A DNA stretch of 64,000 nucleotides from Pomacea canaliculata (taxonomy: Eukaryota; Mollusca; Gastropoda; Architaenioglossa; Ampullariidae), in assembly GCF_003073045.1 (NCBI RefSeq), contig NC_037592.1, positions 1,957,371-2,021,370 on the forward strand. The letters are read 5' to 3'. The notes under the pieces were generated by a model that saw nothing but the letters and a program-made list of their open reading frames with translations, made no database searches and was not told where the DNA came from. Below, piece after piece: positions 47,101 through 59,265 of this stretch; position 1 is the stretch's first letter, and the number at the start of each line of letters is the position of its first letter. Both the position numbers and the translations under genes were made by a program.

Positions 47101-48182
47101 ATTACAACACTACACTAAACTGATAGTGATAATAATGATGATAATGTTAACAGTGACATTACTAGCACTAATTTCACCTCTTGTTCAGTCCTAAAATCAA
47201 AAAGAAAAGAAATAAAGATTCTGAATAAAAGTATATTGTGGCTCTAAGCAAGTAAATCAGCAAATTACCTATGCGCTAGGTATAATTCTGTTACGTCTTT
47301 GTCTTTTTTAATTCGGTTACTAACCATAATGCCATTCACAATCTGCACACAAAACAGGAATAAGTATTATCAGTCTACTAAAACAAAATTTAAAATAAGT
47401 AAAATAAAAGTAAGTGATAAAACCATATATATGCACCAGCCAGGTAATTGACATTTTCAAGAAAACAATTTGGTCACCCGACCTTTATTGCAATATCCTC
47501 ATTTTCTGACTCTCATTTTGTATAGGTTGCCTTGCCAAATTGTAATCAAATAAGCTAATACTGTTTATGATTTTAATCATACATATTTGTTGTCTGCTCA
47601 GATAAATGAGCATATATATATAATCCTATAGGATTCACAGTCCCTATAGCTACACTGTATTCAAGTGCTTGAGTGAACAATAGGCTACTTTATTCTATAT
47701 AAAGATTTCGGACATGGATGGGGGAAGAAGTGAGATATCAGATAAATAATCCAATAGCAAAGCAGAGAGCCTGAAATATCTGGAACAGTAATTTTTGCTG
47801 ACTACATTTTAAAATTCTTTTTTGGATGCTCTCTTTTCTCTTCAGGACTAGATGCCGCAAAGGTTGTTTTTTTTATGAGTATTTGATATCATATTCCCTC
47901 TGGAAATCAGATCTGATGAGTATCAGTCTGCAGTTTAGTTGAGCTGTTGCTAATTTCTGTCTGGGAATACTCGTCGAATTTTTATAATCATTTCTATATT
48001 TTAAAAATCAATTACTGGTGGCACTTAATTAAAAAAAACTTTCAAATATTTTCGACACGTTAATGAAATAAATAACGTTTACTTATAGTTAAATTTCAGA
48101 TAGATTAAATATCGGGCAGCCATCCCCTACTTACTAATTCGCTCAAAGTAGAATATCGCGTTATCTGAGGCGCAGCTGCCAT
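44162..48182 (-). CDS. LRRC72: Leucine-rich repeat-containing protein 72
   Basis: Small leucine-rich repeat protein of the SDS22/LRRC9-like class. Its function is not established; the neighbourhood gives no clue. Eight minus-strand exons fit phase: 48182-48135 (begins MAAAPQITRYSTLSEL), 47342-47269, 46882-46813, 46431-46236, 46020-45931, 45630-45481, 44684-44648, 44327-44162. These give 276 residues, against about 287 in human. Repeats include DVTELYLAHRNLTDV, LMILWLNGNQ, LCELYLHDNKLTEIPGAL and CLRVLMLHNNQLTKL, followed by an LRR cap (PSLSLLDRQEVSQKEKDAA). The C-terminal SLTLFTSFDWSKIP matches the human tail in position. The 37-nt exon 7 was found because it restores phase and family similarity. 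The gene is divergent to the zinc finger-helicase gene. Confidence 0.9.
46496..46620. repeat. Low-complexity CA/TA/CT-rich tract in LRRC72 intron 3
   Basis: Mixed short runs of CACA, TATATA and CTCTCTCT between the exons at 46882-46813 and 46431-46236; imperfect microsatellite. Confidence 0.7.
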
Positions 48183-49347
48183 TTTGCAGGTTGCTACAAT
48201 AACTGCAAGGAGTCATTTTAAACTTTCTGAGTATTTATCCCCCAAAACAATAGATTTACGTCATGTGATATTAATTTTAAAGTTTCATGATATAGGTTAA
48301 AGCATTTATTAATTGTTTGATTTAAATGTGGTGAAAGCAAATATATGTGGCTTCATCTGTTTCCTACTTCCTCTTGCTTGTTGCAGTTATTTTGTGCAAA
48401 AAGTTATTGACATTATGGTGAGGGCATTATGGTAAGAGAGATTAAAGCTCACCAAAAGCATTGATTTCAGTTGCCTTCATTAAAAAATAAAAAATAAAAA
48501 GTTTAACACATCATGCCACTGATAGTATGCACAACTTAGTTTTTCCACCGGTTATTCATTAATTAAAAACCTTGTAAGTGATAAAGTGAAAGTACATAAA
48601 TTCACGGAAATTAAACTATTGTCCAGCAGTCTGAACAGGGAAATCCCCAACAGCTGCTAGCAGTTTCCCATATTTTATTTTTGGTATTTAAGTGTGTGCT
48701 ATTTTACGTAATGCTGAATGGAGTGTTCTCTTAAGGTGGGGTAGATAATGACAATGCCAATAATACAAACTGTACATGGCTCTGTGTAAGTACATTTAGA
48801 TATTGTGGATGTGGAGTATTATGAATATTTATCAATAAAGTCGTAGCTATGTCGTTTGGGTAAATAAAGGCATTTTTTTAAAAATTATACTGGATTAAGA
48901 ATAGAGGCTAACATAGTTAAAACAATTTAAAATCTCCATTACTGACATCAGACTCATTTTTAACTGCCATAAACAAATTATTCTATAAATTCAGGAAATT
49001 TTGAAGTTTGCTAGCACCAGAGACACAAGTTTCCTATTGAGACTTCCCTGCTTGACCGTTCTGCAGTTCGTACCAATATTAAATAACTGCAAACTATCAT
49101 ATTCTACAGTATTAAAAGAAAAATATTTTACTGGGGCTGCTTTAATCATAATGAAAGTAATTTTAGGAAACATAATAATATATTTCTGTCTCAGCTGTTT
49201 CTGATACTGATACTATGGACTCATTAACAGGTTCAAGTCGTGAGAATGCTAATGCTTGGAAATGTTTTTAATCAAAGCATAATTTTGCAGCATTCTTATG
49301 TTTACAACATATGCATCTAGTATGTATAAATGCTTGTGAATTTTCAG
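48183..49347. promoter_or_regulatory. Divergent region between LRRC72 and the zinc finger-helicase gene; probably holds the latter's missing first exon
   Basis: The exon starting at 49348 opens inside a zinc finger, so at least one upstream coding exon is needed. Candidate donors are GTGAGG after CATTATG near 48417 and GTAAGT near 48786, but none gives a start codon in the required phase (two bases carried over). No homology helps, so the start is unresolved. Confidence 0.4.
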
Positions 49348-52300
49348 ATGCCAGACATGCAACAAGAAGTTTAGTGGAGCAGTGCCTCTTCATCAGCATC
49401 TTCAAAGTGCTGAGCATCAGCGGAAACTTCAGCAGCAGGAACAGGAGGGTGCGGCCCTTCAGTGCACAGCATGTAACATTCCCTGCAACTCGCAAAGGCA
49501 GTTGGCTGAGCACTTGCAGTCACCTCGTCATCAACAGGTTGTGGAAAGGTCTGCCCAAATTCAGCAGCTGCAGTGTCTAACAAAAGAATCATTGCAAAGG
49601 CAGAGATGGTGTGCTGAACGTCTTGTGGAGGGCTCCAGCATTGACCAAGGGCCACCAGGAACTTCTGATGCAGAAACTGTAGGGGATGCATCAACCATGT
49701 ACCCTTTAACACAAGCTTACAGATATAATTTTCCTGCACAGCAGCAGATGCAGTTTCCAAGTATGCAGACACCAGGCATGGCAAGTTTATTCTCACCACC
49801 TTTGCCTCCCCTGACCTCAGGAGTGGAGCAGAACAACGAGTATGTTTTCGCCAATGGTAAAGGCCATTGTTATGTATGTAATATAGAACTGACATCGGCG
49901 CAGCATAAAAAGCAACACATTGAGGGAAAGCCGCACAAGAAGAAAGCTATGCAAGGTGGTGGGAGTGTTAATGGCACTGGTGGTGTAATGATGTGCAGCA
50001 TCTGTAATGTGGCACTGTCAGGGCAATTAAATGTAGAACAGCATTTTTCTAGTGAAAAACATCGCCGGAAGGCAGGTGCTGCACCCACCCACATGATACC
50101 TCCAATTCCACTGCAACAGCCCTTGTTAGCTCAGAGTACTCAGGTGACTGGAGCAACTACACCTGTTTTTGTGCCTGTTGGAATAAACAGAGCACCTTCT
50201 GAACTAAATGCAAGCCAGGATTTTATTCCAAATATTAGTCCTAATATCTCTAGCTGGAAAGGTATGAGTGGGGCTGAGATATCAAATGGGGAAGCTTCAA
50301 GAAGTACGTTGTTAGTGCAGAGTAAGCCAGCATCTGAAACCATGTTGTTGAAAAATGTGGAGCAAACTACATCATCCAGTAAGCATGCTGAACAAGTGAG
50401 GCCTAAATTTTTTTGCCCTTTCTGCGATCTTGATTTTGACTTGGGTGATATGATGCTGGATCATCTTGCTAGTCCAAGCCACAAGCAGCAGGAGGAGTGC
50501 ATTAATAGTCTCAAATGTGATGTGTGCAATGAGAGCTTCACAGATACTTTAAGCTCCATTAAACACTATCAAAGTGATGTACATAAAAAAAACCGAGATT
50601 TTCGTGCTAATTCTGTGTATTCTTCTAGTTATCACAGACCAGAATTGGAATCTAGTTTCCCGGGAAGTGCACAGTATAAAAACGTAATGGCTTCAGACCT
50701 GAGCCATATCATGTCTCATACCTTGGACCAAGATCAGACGCTAAAAAAGCTCCTTGGTGTAGAGCCAGTGTCTCGAGAGGCTTTTAGATCCATTGTTCCA
50801 GACAGTGGTAAGGATGCTAGTGTCCAGAACACTGCCCTCAATCCCTTAAGTGGAGAAACAAAGAGTGCTGCACCGTTAATTCAGTTCAACATACCGCCTG
50901 TTGTGCCAACTGTAGAAGAGGAGGTGGGAGCTTCTGGTAATCTGGTATCTGGAACCCTTCCCGAACCATCTACCATACAAGAGGTTGTCTTTGATGGCCA
51001 CCGAGGAGTTTGCAATGCTTGTAGCGTGACTCTGACTTCCCCACAGCTTGCGAAGTCTCACCTGGCAGGTGCTAAACACCAGAAGGCCAGCCAGAGGTGG
51101 CGCATTGCACGGATGTCTACTCCTTCAACAAGAGGCTTTGTAGAGGGCAGCAGCGTGCAGCCTCTTACCACTAATGAGAGCACAGCATGCACAGAGTCTG
51201 GAACAAAGGCTTACAAATTTGATGGCGAGCGTGGTTACTGCTTTGCCTGCAAAATTGATTTGACATCAGTGGCACATGCTAACCAGCACTTAGTGGGGCG
51301 AAAGCACCAGATGGCAGTGGAGAGGTGGGTGCAGGAAGGTCAAGGCTGTGTGTACCCACTATACTGTAACACCTGCCACAAGCCATTCACAGGCCAGGAG
51401 AGTGCAGCCCAGCACTTTTCCTCAGAAAAGCACAAGAAAAAAATGCTGCTGACAGCAGAGGCAGACCCTAATCGGATTGATCCTTCAACTGGTGCTCTGA
51501 TAGTTATTCAAGATGGCCAGACTTGGTATGTGTGCAATGTCTGCAAGTGCCCACTTAACACCCGTGAACAAATGGAGATACACCTTCGCAGTCCGCGCCA
51601 CCTGAAGGAGCAGGAAAAGGTACATCAGCAGCCCACTGTCCTCAAGTCCGAGCAGGAACCCAATCCACTCCTCTTGGTAGATGGAAACATTAGCAGCAGT
51701 GAGCAGACTTTAGAGAAGACTGCTGCAGTATTGGAGAAGTCCCCTCCTGATCTAAGACATCTCATCACTTGCTCACCCATTCTTAAAGTGCAGCAACCAG
51801 CTAACTTAACCCAAGTACCATCTAGATTGACTGTAGGACCAGGTACAGGACTATCAAATCATGCTGCATTGACTGGGCCATCACTTGAGATGGATGGACC
51901 AGCTCACAACTCAAACAGCTCCAGTAAGGCTCATGGTGAGAGACAAAATGGTCAAGATTTTTCAGCATCTAGCATTGGTAGATTTAGGCAGGGGATGCAA
52001 GGCAGTTTTTCAGATTCACAGCTGGACTTAACAGGCACTGCAGGACAAGGTAACGTTGGGAGGGGACAGCTTCCAGCAGACCTTGTAAATGACCTCTATA
52101 ACCTCAATGTGGCAGTTAGCCGGTCTCAAGTCAGGCCAGGACTCAAAAACAATCGTAGTGGCAGGTCTGCTGCTCAGGTACTTAGAAGAGATGGTAATTA
52201 TGATTTTGATGACGATAATGAGGATATAATGAAAGAGATACCCACTTCTCCGTTAACCACCTGTTATGATGACTCTGCTGTTAGTGGTAATAGGGAACAA

Positions 52301-55300
52301 ATTGATTTGAGCGAAGGAGACAATGTGAGTGGTATTCATTCTGGGTCTTATCAGATGTCCATGACACAGTGAGTTGGCTCCGCATGATGTAGGCTCTATG
52401 GCTTATTCAGACTTGACTTTATCAGATGGGCAACAGCTGACATCAGTTGTGGGATCCTTGAGCACTGGTATCAATGAAAGCTTGGCAGGCACTCAGCTAC
52501 AGCGGCCGCCGCATGTGCCACAGACCATGTTTCCAGGCTTCAAGTTTTCATGTAACCTCTGTAGGAAGCCCATGAACACAAAGGAGGATTATGATAAGCA
52601 TGTGCTAGGCCTGAAGCACCAGCGGCAGACTGCCAGTGTGTGTGCACCAGACAAAAGTAATGAGCCTTTGATGAAGAAGGACTTGAATGCAGGACTACGA
52701 AAAGGCATATAGTAGCCTCAATAAATCCACACCTCGTGTATACCAGGTGGAACTCATGCGCAAAGCAATGACTAATGACTCCACAGTCATTTTTCTCCCC
52801 ACAGGTCAGTTTTGTCTCTGTCCTTCCTTGTTTTGGGGGAGGTATGTATTAGCCTTTTCTTTCTTCTTTCAGGTAGAATAGATTTTTCTGGAAGTATTAT
52901 GTTGTTTTTTTCTTGGCTTTGCACCAATGACAACCTATCCTGTCATTGTCACAGAGTCCTTATCAGTTTTTTTTGGTTTAAAAACAAAAATCATATTCTG
53001 TATTTCCCAGTGAAAGGTGAAACCGTCTGCTCTTACCTTCAGGGTCTCTGAAGATATAACCTACCTCTGATATGTTAAAGTATATGCTGTGGCCCCTTTA
53101 CTTCAAGATAGTCAAAATAAATAAAGTGAACTGAGATTGCCAGTGACCTCTTGTGCAGGAACTGGCAAGACATTGGTAGCCATGATGACAATCAGCTACA
53201 TGCTTACCTTGAACCCTACACGACCTGTCCTGTTCCTTGTGGACAAGGTGCTGCTGGTGTTACAGCAGGCTCGCTACATCATCAATGAGCTTGGCTCCAA
53301 GAATTTTAGAAGGTACAGCTCTTAGCGCTTCTGTTTTCAAGGAACAGTGGTATATACATGTATGCCAAGAGAGGAACAGTAGTTTGATATATTTGTATAT
53401 GCAGATGCACATTGCTTTTAGTTTGGAAACATTATTTCAAGGGAATTTTTTGCATGCATATGCTGACTACAATATTTATCTTACACGCTTGCTCATACAC
53501 ATAGACACTTATATTTGTCAAGATTTCTGTGTTGTTTTTGCGGCCTTTGACTTTTTTCAGCAGCTGTTAAGTTCAGAAACATTTTCTTTGTAAGTAAATT
53601 AGTGGTGAAGCTGAATTAGTTTAGTCAGGGCTTCTGCTTACGCAAAAAATTGCGTACAGTACGCATTAAAAGTTCGGAGGACCCCTCCAATTTTCGTCAA
53701 TGGGGTCCCCTTCAAATCTGGGCGAAGAACAGGGACCCCTTAAAAATCTGAAGAAGGGGTCCCTGTGACCCCAAAGAATTTAGCCTTAGCAGAAGCCCTG
53801 GTTTAGTCCTTGTTACTCCTTGAGGAGCATAGGGCCATAAGGTGAAGCAGAATACAGGCTGAAAAATTTGATTATGATTGCAGTAGTTTTGTTTTTGATA
53901 TTACATAGTTAAATGTTAATGTATTCTAATGGGGAATGAAGGTATCATTTTAATTCAATGTCAGTGCCACTTTTACTGATCATATCAAGCTATATAAATA
54001 CTCATTATTATAAGGCCTAATCTGCAAAATGACCATTTGGAGGAGCGCAAGTTAAAGGTGGCAGTTCTTTGTGGGGGCCTCAACACACGTGATGGCACAC
54101 CTATATATAAGCATGACGTCATTGTAACAACTGCAGGTCAGTTTGTGTTCTTTCCCTTTGCTGTGACAGAGTTTCTAGCATTTGTGGAACAGTCCATGTG
54201 AACTGTTTCAACCTCTTTCTGGATTGCTTAGGTGGATGATTTCTTCAGCTTTACTGTAAAAAGACAATTTACTCAGGAATGCATTTTTGTTACTTCTTTA
54301 TGGTCTTTGATACAATTAGGTGTTAAAGTGAACAAATACATGTGTAAATCTTGCATCATTGATTATTCTAAAAAAAAAATGTTGTTTTTGTGTGTGTGTA
54401 GCCTTCTGCCAGAACCTGTTAATGGAGGGAGTTTTGCGCTGGTCCAACTTGTCATTGGTGGTGTTTGATGAAGCACACCACTGTACCAAGAGCCACCCTT
54501 ATAATTGCCTCTTACGGGACTATCACCTCAAGCTTGTGCCAGAGAGTCGTCCTAAAGTTTTAGGTCTGACAGCCTCTCCAGCAGGACGTCGCACTAAAGA
54601 GGAAACCCTGCAAATGCTTCAGGAACTTCTCAACAACCTTGGTGATGCATGCATTGCAACAGTAGACAATCCATCAGCACGTGAACAGCTGGAGAAGTTC
54701 TCCTCCAGTGCTCGGCTAATTCCTATCTGTGTGCCAATGACGGAAGCTGAGATGCGCTTCCACATGGAGTTGCTAGCCTACTTCATCCGAGCATACATTG
54801 AATTGATGCGCTGCTCAAATCTTCACCAGATGAGCAATAAAGCTTTCAGAGACATCATCAACAGCAACCCCCTGGAAGAATCTCAGGTGCAGGAACTGGC
54901 AAAACGCCTGATGCATGAGCCAGATGAATTGAGTGAGATGTTTCAGCTTGTGCAAGTGCTCGCAACAAACCTAGTGTTGATTCTAGCAGGTAGTGCTTAT
55001 CTTTTTCTTATATCCTTCTGCATGATTTAAACTATTTAAGAGTCCAGGTATTATGATGGGATTTATTACACAAAAATCTGTATTGTGGGCTATATACATG
55101 TCAAAATTCTTCAAGACAAACTACTCAACAGCTATTTGTTCAGGTATAGATTTAGAAACAAAGACCACAAAATGTCACAAACTACTCTTTTTTACTAATT
55201 GGTTCACTCAGATGCAGATTTTCCATTTAGATACTTAAAAAATGCAGTGCTATATTTTGTTTGTTTTGTTTTTGTAAGGATCTGTGGATATGGTCTGTTG

Positions 55301-56148
55301 ACTGCTTGTTGGACCTGTATGTGGATGTCCTTGGTGCTTGATGCTGGGTCTTACTGTGTTACAGGTTTGAGACAATCCGCTTGCATGTAATGACAGTTGG
55401 AATGTCACTACTAAACTCAGAAGATGGCATTGATTTTGTCCTGGAGGACTTGGACAGAGAATTCAGTCCCCAGCTAAACCAAAACCTCTCAGAGCTTCGG
55501 CAACTTGGGCTACCCTGTGACACCATCGCTAAGTTTGTTCAGACCCTTTGTGATGCTTCTCGTGTGCGAGACACAGATGCACGGTCTGAAGGTGAAGCTG
55601 GAACCTCTCCATCAAGCATGTCTATTTTCCAAGAACTCCTGTGCACACTTAAAGACACCAAGTACATGGGCTGGGGCATGGCTGATGCCATGGCGCTGGT
55701 ACTGGTGCGTGAGCGCAAAGTAGCCCACAAGATTAAGGAACAGTTGAAGCGCACATCCTTTGTCCGAGAACGAAAGATGCGCGTGGCAGTAGTGGTAGGC
55801 CATGGAGCAGGGGGTGGCGAAGGAGAGGGCATGAACCTGCGTAAGCAAGACAGAGTGTTGCAAGGCATCCGCGCGCATCGCTACCAGATAGTGGTGGCAA
55901 CATCTGTGGCGGAGGAGGGGGTCGACATTCCGGAGTGCCAGCTGGTGGTCTGCCTCAACCCTCCTACCACTCTCAAAGCCATGGTGCAGATGCGTGGCCG
56001 TGCACGCAAGAAGGACAGCTATTTTGTGGTGCTATGCAGCAGCCAGCGGGAGAAGGAGAAGTTGGAGGGACTGCAGAAGCAGGAGTATAACATGAAGTGG
56101 GCAGCAGCGCAACTAGCCCAGCAGAACTGTCCAGCCAACCAGTTATGA
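49348..56148 (+). CDS. Multi-U1-zinc-finger / Dicer-RIG-I-like SF2 helicase fusion protein
   Basis: The first visible exon (49348 to about 52368) is one open frame of about 1,000 codons with ten C-x2-C-x12-H-x5-H fingers of the U1/JAZ (ZNF346, ZFR) class, for example CYVCNIELTSAQHKKQH. An eleventh lies at 52551-52619 in another frame. Helicase exons then fit phase: ~52693-52804, 53159-53312, 54015-54136, 54402-54951, 55365-56148. Motif I PTGTGKT is split by an intron; then VIVTTA (Ic), VFDEAHH (II), LTASPAG (III), ATSVAEEGVDIPE (V) and MVQMRGRARKKDS (VI). An insert between the helicase lobes (about 54750-55600) is consistent with the HEL2i of Dicer/RLR proteins. The protein ends 50 residues after motif VI, without RNase III, PAZ, CARD or C-terminal regulatory domain. 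A dsRNA-related role is inferred from both domain types. The start, and the joint at 52325-52693, are unresolved. Confidence 0.85.
53619..53807. mobile_element. Short DNA transposon (MITE, hAT-like), 175 bp, in a helicase intron
   Basis: The element spans 53626-53800. It begins CAGGGCTTCTGCT and ends AGCAGAAGCCCTG, perfect 13-bp terminal inverted repeats. It is flanked by GTTTAGT on both sides (53619-53625 and 53801-53807), a 7-bp perfect duplication one short of the hAT norm. Inside is a second perfect 12-bp inverted repeat, CAGGGACCCCTT at 53730-53741 and AAGGGGTCCCTG at 53754-53765. No transposase is present. Confidence 0.9.
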
Positions 56149-58640
56149 TGATGGCTATGTTAGAGGGTGCAGCAACTCTCACTTGCTGTTGGTTGTTCAC
56201 AGTGACCTTTACTGTTGCTGTTGAGCTCTCGGCTACAGTAAACTTTGCTGTGTAGAATGTTCACAAATTTTCATGTTTATGTTCAGCTGGCTGTTGAAAA
56301 TTCCAGAGTAGCATTCTTACCCGCTGTCAGGTTTGTGCTGAGCTAATGATAGAAACCTCAGCAGTTTTTTCAGTGATTTGAGTAAACTGTTGGCTTTCCC
56401 AACCAGCAAAAGCATGAAAATGGTTGGACATCTACAATGCTTCCTGCAGTTGTTGTGCAACAGCTGCGCAAAAGTTGCAAAACAGGACATAGTTATATAA
56501 CTGTGAGGTAGAAATGATTTGTAAGTTGAACCCCCAGTGTCTTAGCTTATTTGGAAGCAGCTCCATTCTTAATAGGGGTACACATTTAAAGAAACAAGGT
56601 GGTTTTTTAATAACTTTTTTTTGTTAATATGTAAAGTGGTGAGTGGAGGAAAAACATTTTGTTTTTTGGAAGTGACAATTTTTCAGTTTAAAGGTCGAGT
56701 GGAGTGTCATTTCTTTCAGGTGACTGGGCTTAGCTGCATACTATTTCTCCAAATCAGAATAAATAAGACCTATCTGTTCTTGAGATACAAGCCTACAACC
56801 ATCAGCATGCAGGTCAAAGCTGTGGCCTCACAAATGTCTGGGGATTTGTTTTATTAAAATATGGTCCCAGCTGTAGTATTGGTTGTATCCTTGACGGTGT
56901 AAACTGTATATATATTATTGATATCTGTATTTTTTTACCTCTTTTTCTTGTGCATGGGGATGTTTTGTAGGTATTTTATCTTGAGAATGAAGGGGATTTA
57001 TTCGATCAGATATTAGTCTTAGATTCTGAGAAATGGTATTTTTTTGTCAATCCTTTCATTTGATACACAAGACAGTTTGATGTTTGTTTATTTTCACTTA
57101 ATGGTCATCAGGTTTAAATCACATTGACAAAATTGATGAAAATGCCAGAGCTTTTTTAATATTTATGTTTGTAATAAGATTATATCACTTCTGGTTGAGG
57201 AGTTATGATATTGGCTGTGGAACTGGACTCTTATCTACTCCAGTTATTTCCTGAAATGGTTTGATTATGACAATCTGTTGATTTTAAGAGAAAACATGAA
57301 TGATCGAAGATTGTATGTCTTTATATGTTATTGCAGTAACCAGGTTGCTAGTTCATGAAACATAATAGGTTTTTCGGACTATGATCATAATTTTTCTGCT
57401 TTATCGGGCATTGTTTATTGAGCATTTGGTTTCATGCCTTCAACATTCATGGCTTCATGTGTGGTTGTATGCCTGCATACGTTGGTCTGTGTGTGCATGC
57501 ATATATGTGGATTATAAATATATTATAAAATGCAGTCTTAAATGCTGCAGTTGCCGCAGTTGACGTGTTATACTTAGATTGTGTTGTCAATGTGATTATG
57601 TAAGACTTGGTGCTGTGAGAGTGAAAGAATCGAGGAGACTGTCATCAGACCCCAACGAAGTGCTGTTTTCTTGATTTTGTTCTTAAAATTTAGGTTTAGT
57701 TTCTAGAGGGCTTAGTGCAGGATCTGAACAGCAAGTCTTGAAGAACCATGGCTTAAAGTCAATAAGTAGTCCCTTTTCTGGCACCTGTCGTTGGGGCTTA
57801 AGCTGAAAAGGTCATTAACTGTTACACCTTTTTTGGACAATACCGTCGCTGTGGAATGACCGGGTGAACAGCGTGCAATGGACATTTGAACTCTATTCTA
57901 AAAATCCTAACAAAGCAATCGACAGCTGCTGTCTCAGGACAAGATGCATGATACGGTAAATTAGAATCCAGAGCTTGACCAAGGGCAAGGGTTGGATGCA
58001 CCATGGCGTTAGATGGAAATTAACGTCTATCATCTAAAATAATGAGATAAATTATTAGCAGTTTAACTGATTTCTGTGCTTCAGAATCCAGCTAGCATCA
58101 CCGTTCACCTTGCCCCAGAACCTAGAAGTCGGCGACCAGCTAATGCCAGAGAGCGTGATGATGTCAAATGAACATACTATATAGCCCACTACCCTAAGGA
58201 ACTCAAAGTGCTGTGTTCGTTGCACGCTGTACTCGAGTACTTTTATATATGTTAATATATTGTCCGAAAACACTGGTGACCATGAGCGCGTTCGATCGTG
58301 GTAGGGTAGCTAAGGTCGTAAAGAAGCTGAAAAAAAAAAAATGGTGTAGCCCGTGCACATCGGTTACTGCTAAAAACAAAGTGTGTGTCTGTGTGTGAAT
58401 GCGTGCTTACGCGTGTTTCTGCACCCCCCGCCAGTTTTCTGCCCGAGAGAAAAGGAGAAATGGTGAGCACTGCTGTACATCCGATGACAGATGCTGTTCT
58501 TTTTCGTTAAGTATTTCTGATGAGAATTTTAATTTGGACTAATCACTTTGTTTTGGTTTTTCCACAAATTCAGTAAAATTGCATAAGCGTTTTTTTCTTC
58601 TTTTGAAAAAAAAAAAAAAAGACTGTGGATGAGTGGGGTG
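56149..58640 (+). other. 3' UTR of the zinc finger-helicase gene and following intergenic sequence
   Basis: No coding exon supported. AATAAA at 56758-56763, about 610 nt after the stop, is a possible poly(A) signal. The rest is AT-rich with short chance open frames. Confidence 0.45.
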
Positions 58641-59265
58641 TGTTTGTAATCTGGTCATGCCCGAGCCATCATGGCGCTGAACTCGTGTCTCGTGCCATAG
58701 GTTGACGGCGAGGAAGGTTCGTAAGATAACAGCTAGTCTCCTTTCACAGACGAATATTTTCTTACACTGGTCTTGACTTAGGGAATCTTTTGACCGGGAC
58801 TGGATAAAATCTTCGTTGCAGACGATAAGACCTCCTAACCTGTTCTACGCACGCGCGAACAACCCAAGGCGGTTGCTGACTACCGAGCCTTTGATCTCAG
58901 CCGACTGTTTTCTTTGCCCCATCATTTTGCAAAGACAAAAACCTGCCTCTATACCCCCATGTTGCAACACTGTTTTGTGCACACATTTTGATTGAACAAA
59001 ATATAAACAAGAAAAAAAAAGTAAAAGAAGATTATGTGCAGTGACATTTGACAATTTTATTTATTCACCCCATGAGAGGTATGGAAAAACTTTATACACA
59101 ACTGTTCGCCCATATAAAGCTTGATTAAATGTTCAAAGATAAAAAATAAAAGTAAATATAGAACTACATTGTATGAGAAAGGAAAGCGTAACAATCATAT
59201 AATGTTGAACGTTATGTGGCTAATATAAATAGATTTTAGACGATATACTGTCCACAACAATACAA

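Noticed and set aside
49371-49895. 174-codon minus-strand open frame
   Set aside because: Antisense shadow of the zinc-finger exon; no domain or splice context.
49348-56148. Interpretation as two separate genes (finger protein and helicase)
   Set aside because: Same strand, frames overlap within a few hundred bases, finger eleven lies between them, and no stop-poly(A)-promoter sequence is visible; kept as the main refutation route rather than the working model.
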